Assembly: GCF_009712035.1 (NCBI RefSeq)
Contig: NZ_VILB01000007.1
Coordinates: forward strand, 87,437-151,436
Direction: 5' to 3'
Origin: Anabaena sp. UHCC 0187
GTDB lineage: Bacteria; Cyanobacteriota; Cyanobacteriia; Cyanobacteriales; Nostocaceae
Length of the DNA: 64,000 nt
The stretch's first letter is position 1. The number at the start of each line of letters is the position of its first letter. Of the stretch, positions 26,065 through 36,200 are shown one piece after another. The translations under genes were made by a program, and so were the position numbers. Under the pieces are notes generated by a model, which saw only the letters and a list, made by a program, of their open reading frames with translations, ran no database searches and was not told where the DNA came from.

Positions 26065-26242
26065 AGATTTTTGTCGCCATTATCAAAAGTTTTGATAAAT
26101 TGATAAAACTGGATTTATTATATCACAAATATGGCAATTTTCACAATTAAAACCGCCACCTCACACTAATTGAATTCAGTGTTGAGAGGAATGGCGGATT
26201 TTTCCATAAAGTTTAATGCCGTGGTAGTAAAAACCACAAATC

Positions 26243-27604
26243 CTAGAGATTGACTGGCTGCTTCTTTTCTGTAGTTTGGGAATGACTGCTATTATTAACA
26301 GTTTGTGGTGCTAAAAAAGCCTCCTTACCTGTAATTAATCGAGAGCGACGATTGCGAGTAATATAATTCCACGCCCATTGAATTACTATGACTAATTTAG
26401 TGTCAAACTCAATTAAGAAGTAGATGTGAATTACTAGCCAAAATAGCCAAGCAATAAAACCTGTGAGTTTGATAAAGCCTAAATCTACAACAGCTAGATT
26501 TTGCCCAATCATTGCCAAACTACCGACATCATTGTATTTAAAATCTGGCAAAGTCCGACCTTGAAGCCGGCGTTTAATGAGTTTACCTACATACTCTCCT
26601 TCTTGTTTGGCTACGGGGGCAACACCGGGTAAAGGTTTACCATTTTGATGGGAGAAATTAGCTAAGTCTCCAATTACGAAAATGTTTTTATAATCCTTAA
26701 TAGTCAAGTCAGGTTCTACAATTACTCTGGCAGAGAAATCGCATTCTACATCTGTCCGTTCTGCGAGAATTTTCCCCAAAGCCGAACCTTGCACACCGGC
26801 TGCCCACAAGATAGTTTTTGAGGGAACTTCTGTCAATTCACCGTTTTGTTTGAAAGTAACAATGTCATTTTCAATATTCGTGACTCTGGTTTGAGTGTGA
26901 ATAACCACACCCAATTTTTGTAAAGATTCTATTGCTACTTTCGATAATTCTGGGGCAATGTGTGGGAGAATGCGATCGCCCCCTTGCAAGAGGATAATTT
27001 TGGTTTCTGAGGTGTCAATGTTGCGGAAATCTTCTTTGAGGGTTTGGTATGCTAATTCAGCGATCGCCCCAGACAATTCTACACCAGTTGGACCACCGCC
27101 CACAATCACAAAAGTCAACAAAGCTCGACGTTTTACAGGATCACTTTCTTTTTCTGCGGCTTCAAATGCTGAAAATATCCGCCGACGCATTTCTATGGCA
27201 TCTTCCACAGTTTTCAAACCTGGAGCAGATTCTTTCCAATTATCCTTACCAAAATAGGAATGGTTTGCACCAGTGGCCAGAATTAATGTATCATAAGGGA
27301 CTATTTCATCACCCAAAATAACTTGTTGCGCTTTGGGATTAATATCACTTACTTCTCCCAACAACACTTTTGTATTTTTGCTTTTGCTGAATACAGATCG
27401 CAATGGTGCGGAAATATCAGAAGGTGATAGCGTACCTGTGGCAACTTGATATAAAAGCGGCTGAAATAAATGAAAATTCCGTTTATCAATGAGAGTAACA
27501 TTTACTTTTGCCTTAGCAAGAGCTTTGGCTGCATACAATCCACCAAAGCCACCACCAACGATAACAACCTCATGTGGTGCATTCTTCTCACGGGGAACAA
27601 CCAT
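26243..27604 (-). CDS. Type II NADH dehydrogenase-like FAD oxidoreductase
   Basis: A 453-residue flavoprotein. The N-terminal FAD motif VIVGGGFGGLYAAKAL is followed by FQPLLYQVATG. The second Rossmann motif is VIVGGGPTGVELSGAIAEL (about residue 165), and the FAD-contact motif FVIGDLANF is near residue 305. The C-terminal region (FIAWLFWLVIHIYFLIEF and following) is hydrophobic and gives membrane attachment. It resembles NDH-2 (Ndb) enzymes that oxidise NADH and reduce quinone without proton pumping. An upstream TTG at 27610 would add two residues, but the ATG at 27604 has better spacing to AAGGA. It is monocistronic. Which Ndb paralogue it is cannot be told here. Confidence 0.92.
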   Translation of the reverse strand: MVVPREKNAPHEVVIVGGGFGGLYAAKALAKAKVNVTLIDKRNFHLFQPLLYQVATGTLSPSDISAPLRSVFSKSKNTKVLLGEVSDINPKAQQVILGDEIVPYDTLILATGANHSYFGKDNWKESAPGLKTVEDAIEMRRRIFSAFEAAEKESDPVKRRALLTFVIVGGGPTGVELSGAIAELAYQTLKEDFRNIDTSETKIILLQGGDRILPHIAPELSKVAIESLQKLGVVIHTQTRVTNIENDIVTFKQNGELTEVPSKTILWAAGVQGSALGKILAERTDVECDFSARVIVEPDLTIKDYKNIFVIGDLANFSHQNGKPLPGVAPVAKQEGEYVGKLIKRRLQGRTLPDFKYNDVGSLAMIGQNLAVVDLGFIKLTGFIAWLFWLVIHIYFLIEFDTKLVIVIQWAWNYITRNRRSRLITGKEAFLAPQTVNNSSHSQTTEKKQPVNL

Positions 27605-28066
27605 AAACAATATTTCCTTTTGTTAAGAGTCGTGTAACCTTTCTTAACAAATATGTAACAAAATTATAATGTATTTTGCCGTCTATTGAGAACTCTTGAA
27701 AAAATACTAAAAGTAGTCAAAGTTACTAATAATTGATGATTAAATAATTTGCAACTAAACACTATCCTATTGAACCATAATCCCACCATGCAATTGTAAA
27801 ATATTTAATAAATGCGAGAGAAATCAAAGAATTTGATTTAGTAGGAATTATTACTTCTAAAGTAGTAGTTTTTGAAATTGTGAATAGGAAAAATATGAGG
27901 ATAATTTTTTCATATTTCCCCAGGGTTGTTTATTTAGTAGCAAATAGACAGCAAATATAACTATACCAAGCCAAAAATAGCAAATTAAATCAGATTGCTA
28001 AAGATGGGGATCACTGATGATATAATACTGATTCACATGATGCAATATCAACGGAGGCAAGTACAA
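27605..28066. other. 462-bp divergent intergenic region
   Basis: The gap lies between the divergent NDH-2 gene and a small exported-protein gene. It is AT-rich, and no ORF, hairpin or known repeat could be supported. Promoters for both genes must lie here. A TATAAT at 28020-28025, about 45 nt before the downstream ATG, is a candidate -10 element for that gene. Confidence 0.5.
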
Positions 28067-28552
28067 ATGTTTAGAGGTAACTCTATCAAAAAAGTCACCT
28101 ACTACCCTTTACTGGCTTCATTAGTTGTAGTGCTGTTAGCACATTCTACTATTGATCAGGGGTTCAAAAATCAGAGTCAGCAGACATTCGCTGCTGCTCA
28201 ATTTATAGCTCAAGTAGATAATCCTGACTCTCTAGAAGATTCTAAATCTACTCCCATACTAGATGAAAAAAAAGCTCTAAGTCTAGTCCAGAATCTACCA
28301 CAAGTGCGAAAAAAAGGGCGGGAGATTCAAAGACTATCGAGAGGAAGTATCCGGGTTTCCTCGGTGGTTGATAGTTCCCCTACGGCTGATGCACCTTACT
28401 ATGTAGTTAGAGTAGTGGAAAATCACTCTGATAAAACTACAAGCACAATTTATTGGTTTCGCGTGTTCAGTTCTAGCAGTGTGATTGAAGCTTTAGATTT
28501 AATTAACAACGAATATATCTCTCTAGAAAAGTGGAATCCTGACGCTAGGTAA
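28067..28552 (+). CDS. Uncharacterised exported protein
   Basis: A 161-residue protein with an N-terminal hydrophobic segment (about residues 12-30, YYPLLASLVVVLLAHSTID) and a small domain carrying KKALSLVQNLPQVRKKGREIQRLSRG and YYVVRVVENHSDKTTSTIYWFRV. The second half looks like a compact alpha/beta domain of a type common in cyanobacterial exported proteins. No enzymatic motif is visible. The frame is open from 27995, but GGAGG at 28053-28057 sits 9 nt before the ATG at 28067, and this fixes the start. Function is unknown. Confidence 0.75.
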   Translation: MFRGNSIKKVTYYPLLASLVVVLLAHSTIDQGFKNQSQQTFAAAQFIAQVDNPDSLEDSKSTPILDEKKALSLVQNLPQVRKKGREIQRLSRGSIRVSSVVDSSPTADAPYYVVRVVENHSDKTTSTIYWFRVFSSSSVIEALDLINNEYISLEKWNPDAR

Positions 28553-28636
28553 ACTTGCTATCAACTATTGCTTTAACTCCTTGCATCCCGTTTTTACTCT
28601 TGCATTGACAAACACCAAATTTTTTTAACATAAACA

Positions 28637-28873
28637 ATGTCTGAACAACAAATAATAAGCCCTTGGAAATATAAACCTTGGTGGTGTCAACCTTGGTCAA
28701 TTATCCTAACTGCTGTTACATTAATTAGTAGTAGTTGGTTAATCTTCAAAATTATATGGTTGACAATTTTAGTGGCTATTCCCTTATTAATTTGGATGGG
28801 ATTTTTCCTATTAATTTGGCCACAGATGATGATTCGCAGTGGGGTTTTGGATAATTTAGAAAAACATTCTTAA
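28637..28873 (+). CDS. Small two-helix membrane protein of unknown function
   Basis: A 78-residue protein that starts SEQQIISPWKYKPWWCQPWSI and has two adjacent hydrophobic segments (about residues 20-38 and 40-62). The Trp-rich N-terminus and compact size look conserved in character, but I do not recognise a named family with confidence. It follows the exported-protein gene by 84 nt and is convergent with the antiporter gene (6-nt gap). Confidence 0.65.
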   Translation: MSEQQIISPWKYKPWWCQPWSIILTAVTLISSSWLIFKIIWLTILVAIPLLIWMGFFLLIWPQMMIRSGVLDNLEKHS

Positions 28874-28879
28874 TTTCCA

Positions 28880-29887
28880 TCAAAATATATCCCGGTAAAT
28901 CACATACATTCCCCCAACATAGAGCGCGACGAGAGTTAATCCATCCCAGGTAATGTACATTCGTGAACCGCTGACAGCATGATAAATCAGTCCATTAATA
29001 GCTACTGAAGTCATAATCATGGCAACAATAGCAGTAAATATATGTATCTGACTGATATTTAACCAAAGATTACCTTGTAAATAGACCAAATCATAAAAGC
29101 CCAAAATTGCTAAATTGGTGATATTAGAACCAAAGATATTGGATACTGCTAAATCAACCGCATTAAGTCGCACAGCCGCTAGTGATGCTACTACTTCGGG
29201 AAGTGAGGTAGCTGTCGCTAAGAGAATTGCACCAATAAAGCTTTGTCCCAATCCAGTTACTGCTGCAACTCTATCACCTAAAAATGCCAACCAAATACCG
29301 AGAATGACAATTATAACTGAGAGGAAAATAAACCTCAGATATGCTTGTTGTGAGGTAATATGTTGATATTGAAAAGCCTCAATTTCTTCCTCTAGCACTT
29401 GTGCGCGTCGTCTCATCTCAAATTGAGCAATCATGCGGGCGCTCAACCAATAGAGCCAGAGTAAGATGATACTGGGAATACCCACCCATCCTATCGCTAA
29501 ATTCATTTCTGTTTTGGCTAGGAGTATTCCTAAAGTAGTCACACCTAACATGACACAGCCCAAACTAGCGGCTAATCCATGACTAATCTGCGCTCGCTGT
29601 AGTACGGGTTCAGGCCCGTTGTAAATATCCAGTAATGCCAAAATGAGCAAATTAAAGAGACAACTGCCTAAGATGCCCCCTACAGCTAAGTCTGGAGAGT
29701 TAAATATAACTATGGCACTTGTCCCTGTGGCTAGTTCAGGTAAAGATGTGACACCTGCTAACAGAATTGTACCCACCCAAGTCCGTCCTAATCCGGTTTT
29801 TTCTGCCAAAATATCAGCACTTTGGGAAAGCCATGAGCCGATAAAAATTACTAAAGTAAGACATATAATCACTTGGAGAAGTAACAT
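28880..29887 (-). CDS. Sodium/calcium exchanger family protein (CaCA)
   Basis: A 335-residue membrane protein with about ten hydrophobic helices and the two alpha-repeat motifs of the cation/Ca2+ antiporter superfamily: AGVTSLPELATGTSAI in the first half and ATATSLPEVVASLAAV in the second. A central hydrophilic loop (EMRRRAQVLEEEIEAFQ, about residues 155-175) separates the halves. Expected role: Ca2+ (or other cation) export driven by Na+ or H+. It is monocistronic and divergent from the glycosyltransferase gene. Confidence 0.93.
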   Translation of the reverse strand: MLLLQVIICLTLVIFIGSWLSQSADILAEKTGLGRTWVGTILLAGVTSLPELATGTSAIVIFNSPDLAVGGILGSCLFNLLILALLDIYNGPEPVLQRAQISHGLAASLGCVMLGVTTLGILLAKTEMNLAIGWVGIPSIILLWLYWLSARMIAQFEMRRRAQVLEEEIEAFQYQHITSQQAYLRFIFLSVIIVILGIWLAFLGDRVAAVTGLGQSFIGAILLATATSLPEVVASLAAVRLNAVDLAVSNIFGSNITNLAILGFYDLVYLQGNLWLNISQIHIFTAIVAMIMTSVAINGLIYHAVSGSRMYITWDGLTLVALYVGGMYVIYRDIF

Positions 29888-29983
29888 AGTTATTTAGAGG
29901 ATGTAGGGCTTAATTAAATATTATTAATTGTGCAGGAAAATGGGGGAAAATTTATTATTTATTGACTAACTATTTTTGTGATT

Positions 29984-30697
29984 ATGACAGAAATTATCAA
30001 TCAAAATCTTAACAACAGCTTAATTTCTATTATTATTCCGACTCTCAATGAAGCGGGTAACATTAGAGAGGCAATTACTAGCAGTCAATTTAGTACCAAT
30101 GTAGAAATAATTGTTGTTGATGGTGGTTCAACAGATGAAACCTTATTAATAGCCAAATCATTGAATGTTCAGGTGATTACTTCTCCTCCTGGACGTGCTA
30201 ATCAAATGAATGCGGGTGCTATGGCTGCTAGTGGGGAAATTTTGCTGTTTCTGCATGGAGATACTCGTTTACCGACTAATTTTGAGCAAATGATTTGCAC
30301 AACCTTAGCAAAACCGGGAATTGTAGCTGGTGCGTTTGCTTTACGGATAAATGCCCCGAATTGGGGGTTGCGTTTGGTCGAATTTGGGGTAAAATGGCGA
30401 TCGCAGCTTTGGCAAATGCCCTATGGTGATCAAGCTATTTTTCTCACCAAAGATGTATTTGGGCAAGTTGGTAATTTTCCACAAATACCAATTATGGAAG
30501 ATTTTGAACTGATGAGAAAATTAAAAACTCTGGGAAAAATTTATCTATTACCAACACCCGTAATTACTTCACCTCGCAGATGGTTAAAAAAAGGCATTAT
30601 CCAAACTACTATCTTAAATCAAATTATTGTCATTGCTTATTTACTCGGTATTTCCCCAGATCAAATTCGTAATTGGTATTCTCCCCCAAAATTATAG
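29984..30697 (+). CDS. TIGR04283-type family 2 glycosyltransferase
   Basis: A 237-residue GT-A glycosyltransferase. Motifs are IIPTLNEAGNIREAI (nucleotide-sugar binding), VVDGGSTDET, and LHGDTRL (DxD-type Asp), followed by PYGDQAIF and IMEDFELMRKL. The short size and the GDQAIF/EDFEL motifs match the TIGR04283 group. A GTG 6 nt upstream is a possible alternative start, and the ATG at 29984 is preferred. It precedes the TVP38 gene by 9 nt, and the flavin disulfide reductase gene follows. This neighbourhood recurs in bacteria, but its substrate is unknown. A link to arsenosugar or related metalloid chemistry has been proposed for some members. Confidence 0.88.
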   Translation: MTEIINQNLNNSLISIIIPTLNEAGNIREAITSSQFSTNVEIIVVDGGSTDETLLIAKSLNVQVITSPPGRANQMNAGAMAASGEILLFLHGDTRLPTNFEQMICTTLAKPGIVAGAFALRINAPNWGLRLVEFGVKWRSQLWQMPYGDQAIFLTKDVFGQVGNFPQIPIMEDFELMRKLKTLGKIYLLPTPVITSPRRWLKKGIIQTTILNQIIVIAYLLGISPDQIRNWYSPPKL

Positions 30698-30706
30698 ATA
30701 ATTTTT

Positions 30707-31390
30707 ATGATTATTGCCTTTTTATCAACAATAGATTTCGCTGTAGTCCAGGAATCTATTAACGTATCTTCTCTGAATCTGCAAGAATTTTTACAGAATA
30801 CTTTACAATGGACTAATAGCCTCGGTGCTGGAGGAGGAATAGTATTTATTGGTATCTATATTATAGCTACTCTAGCTTTTTTACCAGCTTCACTGCTGAC
30901 ATTGGGTGCTGGGGTAATGTTTGGGGTAATTTGGGGTTCTTTATATGTCTTTATTGGTGCTACTTTGGGGGCTACAGCAGCATTTCTAGTAGGACGTTAT
31001 TTAGCTAAAGGTTGGGTAAAAGAAAAAATCTCTAGTTACAAAAAATTTGCCACTATTGATAAAGCAGTTAGCAAAGAAGGATTAAAAATTGTTTTATTAA
31101 TTCGGCTTTCTCCCCTCTTTCCTTTTAACTTATTAAACTATGCTTTAGGAATTACTAGCGTTTCTTTCTCAGACTATTTTATTGGTTCAGTGGGGATGAT
31201 TCCGGGGACAATTATGTATGTTTATCTGGGATCTTTAGCAGGAGATATAGCCTTAATTGGTAGTAAAAATCAACCTGAAAACATCATCCTCCATTGGATA
31301 ATTCAAATTATTGGGTTGATAGCGACAATTGCTGTTACAGTTTATGTCACGAAGATAGCTAAGAAAGCTTTAGAAGATGAAAACTTATAA
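30707..31390 (+). CDS. TVP38/TMEM64 family (SNARE-associated/DedA-like) membrane protein
   Basis: A 227-residue polytopic protein. The family core TLGAGVMFGVIWGSLYVFIGATLGATAAFLVGRYLA (about residues 65-102) and the second segment IRLSPLFPFNLLNYALG are diagnostic of the VTT/TVP38 fold, a lipid or metabolite transporter or scramblase-like family. An N-terminal hydrophobic stretch and a C-terminal helix with a Lys-rich end are present. It is tightly linked to the glycosyltransferase gene (9-nt gap) and followed 142 nt later by the oxidoreductase gene. TVP38 proteins are sometimes fused to such oxidoreductases, which supports joint function. Confidence 0.9.
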   Translation: MIIAFLSTIDFAVVQESINVSSLNLQEFLQNTLQWTNSLGAGGGIVFIGIYIIATLAFLPASLLTLGAGVMFGVIWGSLYVFIGATLGATAAFLVGRYLAKGWVKEKISSYKKFATIDKAVSKEGLKIVLLIRLSPLFPFNLLNYALGITSVSFSDYFIGSVGMIPGTIMYVYLGSLAGDIALIGSKNQPENIILHWIIQIIGLIATIAVTVYVTKIAKKALEDENL

Positions 31391-31532
31391 AATTTTTTGT
31401 TTTTTATTTTTCGATAATTTTAGTGATTTTGTTAAATATAAAACCGACATTTTTTTGATTATCATGTATTTATAAATAAAGATCACATAATCAAAAATAT
31501 ACTTCATACTGGAAAATATAGAGGTAATACTA

Positions 31533-33080
31533 ATGTCAACTTCAGAGTCTCCAAGAGTTACAATCCGACCTATGGATGAGTATAATCAAAAACTACTCAA
31601 AAATGTGCATCCAGATAATTGGGTAAATCCCCAAGCGGCTGATTGTTATGATTTGGTAGTAATTGGTGGCGGAACTGCGGGATTAGTTGTAGCTGCGGGG
31701 GCTGCGGGTTTGAATTTAGGTTTAAAAGTAGCATTAATTGAAAAAAATCTCATGGGAGGAGATTGTTTAAATTTTGGTTGTATTCCTTCTAAATGTTTAA
31801 TTCGTTCTTCCCGTGTGGTAGAAGAAATCAGGAAAGCTAAGGATTTAGGGATTAATGTTTCCCAGAAATTTGATGTAGATTTTGCCACAGTTATGGGGAG
31901 AATGAGACGCATTCGGGCGAGTATTAGTCATCATGATTCTGTAGAAAGATTTAAAAGTTTAGGAATTGATGTTTTTTTAGGTGATGGTAAATTTACCAAG
32001 AATAATACTGTAGAAGTTACCAATCAAACCTTAAAGTTTAAAAAAGCTGTCATTGCTACGGGTGCTAGGGCTGTGAAACCGAAAATTAGGGGAATTGAAG
32101 CAGCGGGTTATTTAACTAATGAAACTGTTTTTTCTCTGACTCAAAAACCGGAAAAATTAGCAATAATTGGTGGTGGTCCGGTTGGCTGTGAATTAGCACA
32201 AACATTTCAGCGTTTGGGTTGTCAGGTGACATTATTTCATCGGGGTTCACATATTTTAAATCAGGAAGATACAGAAGCAGCGGAAATTCTCCAAAAAGTT
32301 TTAATTGATGAAGGGATTCGTTTAGTATTAAATTGTCAGTTAGAAGAAGTCGTCACAGTTACGGAAGGAAAACGATTATATTTTTCTGTAAATAGTGAAC
32401 GAGATTCGGTGACAGTTGATGAAATTTTAGTTGGTGCGGGACGTGCGCCAAATGTAGAAAATTTGAATTTAGAGGCAGTGGGTGTAGAATATGATCAGAC
32501 TTTGGGTGTAAAAGTGAATGATTATTTGCAAACCACAAATCCCAAAATTTACGCCGCTGGTGATATCTGCATGAATTGGAAATTCACTCACGCGGCAGAT
32601 GCGGCAGCACGAATTGTGATTAAAAATACCCTCTTTTCGCCCTTTGCTTGGGGACGATCTAAACTCAGTAGTTTGGTAATGCCTTGGGTGACATATACCA
32701 GCCCGGAAATTGCTCATGTGGGGATGTATGCAAATGAGGCGGAAAAATTAGGTATAGAAATAGAAACTATTAAGATTCCTTTTCAAAGTATAGACCGAGC
32801 GATCGCCGATCATGAAGAATCCGGTTTTTTAAAGATTCATCACAAAAAAGGATCAGATCAAATCCTGGGTGCAACCATAGTTGCTAATCATGCAGGGGAG
32901 ATGATTTCAGAAATTACCACAGCTATAGTTCATCAAATTGGTTTGAGTAAACTCAGTAGTGTAATTCATCCTTACCCCACCCAAGCAGAAGCAATTAAAA
33001 AAGCCGCAGACGCTTACCGCAAGACCCTACTCACACCAAAAACTAAGCAATTATTGGGATTTTTAACCAAGTTTTCTTAA
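31533..33080 (+). CDS. Flavin disulfide reductase, mercuric-reductase-like
   Basis: A 515-residue class I pyridine nucleotide-disulfide oxidoreductase. The redox-active disulfide is in GGDCLNFGCIPSKCL (about residue 76). FAD motif VIGGGTAGLVVAAGAAG, NAD(P) motif AIIGGGPVGCELAQTF, second FAD motif IYAAGDI, and C-terminal HPYPTQAEAI with the base His are all visible. It resembles MerA in the core. It has neither an N-terminal HMA domain nor the C-terminal vicinal Cys pair of true mercuric reductases (it ends TKQLLGFLTKFS), so mercury reduction is unlikely. It is last in the glycosyltransferase-TVP38 run. The physiological disulfide or quinone substrate is unknown. Confidence 0.88.
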   Translation: MSTSESPRVTIRPMDEYNQKLLKNVHPDNWVNPQAADCYDLVVIGGGTAGLVVAAGAAGLNLGLKVALIEKNLMGGDCLNFGCIPSKCLIRSSRVVEEIRKAKDLGINVSQKFDVDFATVMGRMRRIRASISHHDSVERFKSLGIDVFLGDGKFTKNNTVEVTNQTLKFKKAVIATGARAVKPKIRGIEAAGYLTNETVFSLTQKPEKLAIIGGGPVGCELAQTFQRLGCQVTLFHRGSHILNQEDTEAAEILQKVLIDEGIRLVLNCQLEEVVTVTEGKRLYFSVNSERDSVTVDEILVGAGRAPNVENLNLEAVGVEYDQTLGVKVNDYLQTTNPKIYAAGDICMNWKFTHAADAAARIVIKNTLFSPFAWGRSKLSSLVMPWVTYTSPEIAHVGMYANEAEKLGIEIETIKIPFQSIDRAIADHEESGFLKIHHKKGSDQILGATIVANHAGEMISEITTAIVHQIGLSKLSSVIHPYPTQAEAIKKAADAYRKTLLTPKTKQLLGFLTKFS

Positions 33081-33087
33081 TTAAGGC

Positions 33088-33121
<34 letters not shown>

Positions 33122-33287
33122 GAAGAATTAGAAGAAGAGAAGAATAGTCTTGAATCTGGTCAAGTGATAGGTTTTTGCTAATTTCAACCCTTATTCCTTG
33201 CACCTGATTCACCTTTTTCACATTCAAACTCTTGATATATCTAAGTTTTAGCTTTATTCAGCAAGCCCTACTGATCTTGCCATTAAA

Positions 33288-36200
33288 TTAGGTTTCTTGT
33301 AATTTTCTGGCAGCTAAATATTGATACATTTGCCAACGGGTATTAACATCCCCTTGCGCTTCTTGTAAAAGTTCTTTAGCCGTTTCTGGGTTGATTTTGG
33401 TTAACATTTTGAAACGGTTTTCCATATACATGGAATTTTCTATGGGGATACGAGGGGTGCGGGAATCGAGTTGTAAGGGGTTTTCTCCCTGTTGTAACCT
33501 GTCGGGGTGATAACGATATAATAACCAGCGTCCAGAGTCTACAGCGGCTTTTTGGTTTTGCATAGCTGTACTCATATTGATACCATGAGCAATACAATGA
33601 CTGTAGGCAATAATTAATGATGGCCCGTCGTAAGCTTCAGCTTCTAGGAAAGTTTTGAGGGTTTGTTCATCTCTCGCGCCCATTGCTACACTGGCAACAT
33701 AAACGTTACCGTAAGTCATAGCAATTAAACCCAAATCTTTTTTAGCTGCGGGTTTACCACCGGCGGCAAATTTTGCCACTGCACCTTTAGGAGTAGATTT
33801 AGACATTTGACCACCAGTATTAGAATAAACTTCTGTATCTAATACGAGAATATTCACGTTGCGGCCACTAGCAATGACATGATCTAAACCACCGTAACCA
33901 ATATCATAAGCCCAACCGTCTCCACCAATTATCCACACACTTTTTTTCACCAAATAATCAGCAAGAGATTGGAGATTTTTGAACGCAGATAAACGCTGAT
34001 TAACGCTGATATTATCCTCTTCTATCTGCGTTAATTTGCGTTCATCTGCGGTAATAATTTCTTCTAATTTTTGTTTGAGAATTACCACCCGTTCTCGTTG
34101 TTCATAAATATCAGATTCGTCTTTTTGTTCAGCGTTGAGGATATCTGTAACTAGGGTTTCTCCTATTTCTGGTGCAAGTTGCTGGAGTAAATAAGCGGCA
34201 AATTCTGCTTGTTTATCTATGGAAACGCGAAAACCTAAACCAAATTCGGCGTTATCTTCAAATAGACTATTAGACCATGCTGGCCCCCTACCTGCGGCGT
34301 TTTTTGTCCAAGGTGTGGTGGGTAAATTACCACCATAGATAGATGAACAACCTGTGGCATTGGCGACGATCATGCGATCGCCAAATAATTGTGTTACTAA
34401 CTTAATATAGGGTGTTTCTCCACATCCAGCACAAGCACCGGAAAACTCAAACAACGGTTCTTGCATTTGTTGTTGATTAATATGATGCAATTTCAAAGTT
34501 TGTCTATCTGGGTTAGGAAGATTTAAGAAGAAATCCCAATTTTCTCGTTCTTGTTCTCGCAATGGTCTTTGTGCTGCCATATTAATGGCTTTTTTGCGAG
34601 GTTCGGCTTTATTTTTTGCGGGACAAACATCAACACAAATACCACAACCTGTACAGTCTTCTGCGGCTACTTGAATAGTAAACTTTAAATCATGCCAATC
34701 ATGTTCTTTAGCATTGGCACTTTTGAAAGTTGTCGGGGCATTTTCTAATTGTTCTGGTGCATATACTTTAGCACGAATGACACTATGAGGACACACCATC
34801 ACACATTTACCACATTGAATACAAACGTCGGCATCCCAAACCGGAATTTCCTCAGCAATATTGCGTTTTTCCCATTTAGATGTTCCCGTCGGATAAGTAC
34901 CATCTATTGGTAATGCACTCACAGGTAAATCATCACCTTCACGGGCGATCATTTTACCTAATACCTCACGCACAAATGCAGGTGCAGTATCGAGAAATAG
35001 GGGTTGGGGAGTGGGGATTGGGGACTGGGTGGTTTTTTCTGTAAGGTTAATTTCATAGAGGTTTTCCAAGGTTTTATCAACTGCTTGGATATTCATTTGG
35101 ACGATTTCTTCCCCTTTTTTACCGTAGGTTTTACGAATAGATTTTTTAATTTGGGCTATTGCTTCTGCTTTTGGTAAAACACCGGAAACAGCAAAGAAAC
35201 AAACCTGCATAACTGTGTTAATATGTCCACCCATTCCGGCTTCACGGGAGACTTTGTAGGCATTAATGACATAGAATTTGAGATTTTTAGTAATTATCTC
35301 TGTTTGCATTTTTGCAGGTAATTTATCCCAAATTTCATCTTTGTTATAGGGCGAATTTAGTAAGAATGTGCCACCAGGAATAATATCTTTTAACATTGGG
35401 AATTTTTCCACAAAATCCCATTGATGACAAGCAACAAAATTAGCTTTAGTAATTAAATAGGTAGAACGGATTGGTTGAGAACCAAAACGCAAATGAGAAA
35501 CAGTTACAGAACCAGACTTTTTAGAATCATAAACAAAATAACCTTGGGCATAATTATCTGTTTCTTCCCCAATAATTTTGATAGAATTTTTATTTGCCCC
35601 CACTGTACCATCTGCACCCAAACCGTAGAAAATTGCCCTCACTATATTATCTGCTTCAATATTAAATTCGGGATTATATGCTAAACTGGTATGAGTAACA
35701 TCATCGTTAATGCCGATGGTAAAATGATTTTTTGGTGTTTCCATAACCAAATTATCAAATACTGCTTTTACCATTGCTGGTGTAAATTCTTTAGAGGATA
35801 ACCCATATCGTCCCCCCACAACTTTAATGTTGTGAATGTGGTTTTCTGCCAAAGCTGTAACTACATCTATATATAGTGGTTCACCAATTGCCCCTGGTTC
35901 TTTTGTTCTATCTAAAACGGCGATACTGCGGGTGGTTTTAGGGAGAGAATTAATAAATCTTTGGGTATCAAAGGGACGATATAATCTAACTTTGATCACT
36001 CCGACTTTTTCCCCTTGTTGATTGAGATAATCTACGGTTTCATGAACTGTTTCACACCCAGAACCCATGAGGATAATGATTTTTTCTGCTTCTGGATGTC
36101 CATGATAATCAAATAATCTATATTCTCTCCCCGTCATTGCGGCAAATTCATCCATTACCTGTTGAGTAATATCTGGACAAGCGAGATAAAAAGAATTGAC

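Noticed and set aside
31533..33080. True mercuric reductase (merA)
   Set aside because: No N-terminal HMA domain and no C-terminal vicinal cysteines; no merR, merT or merP nearby.
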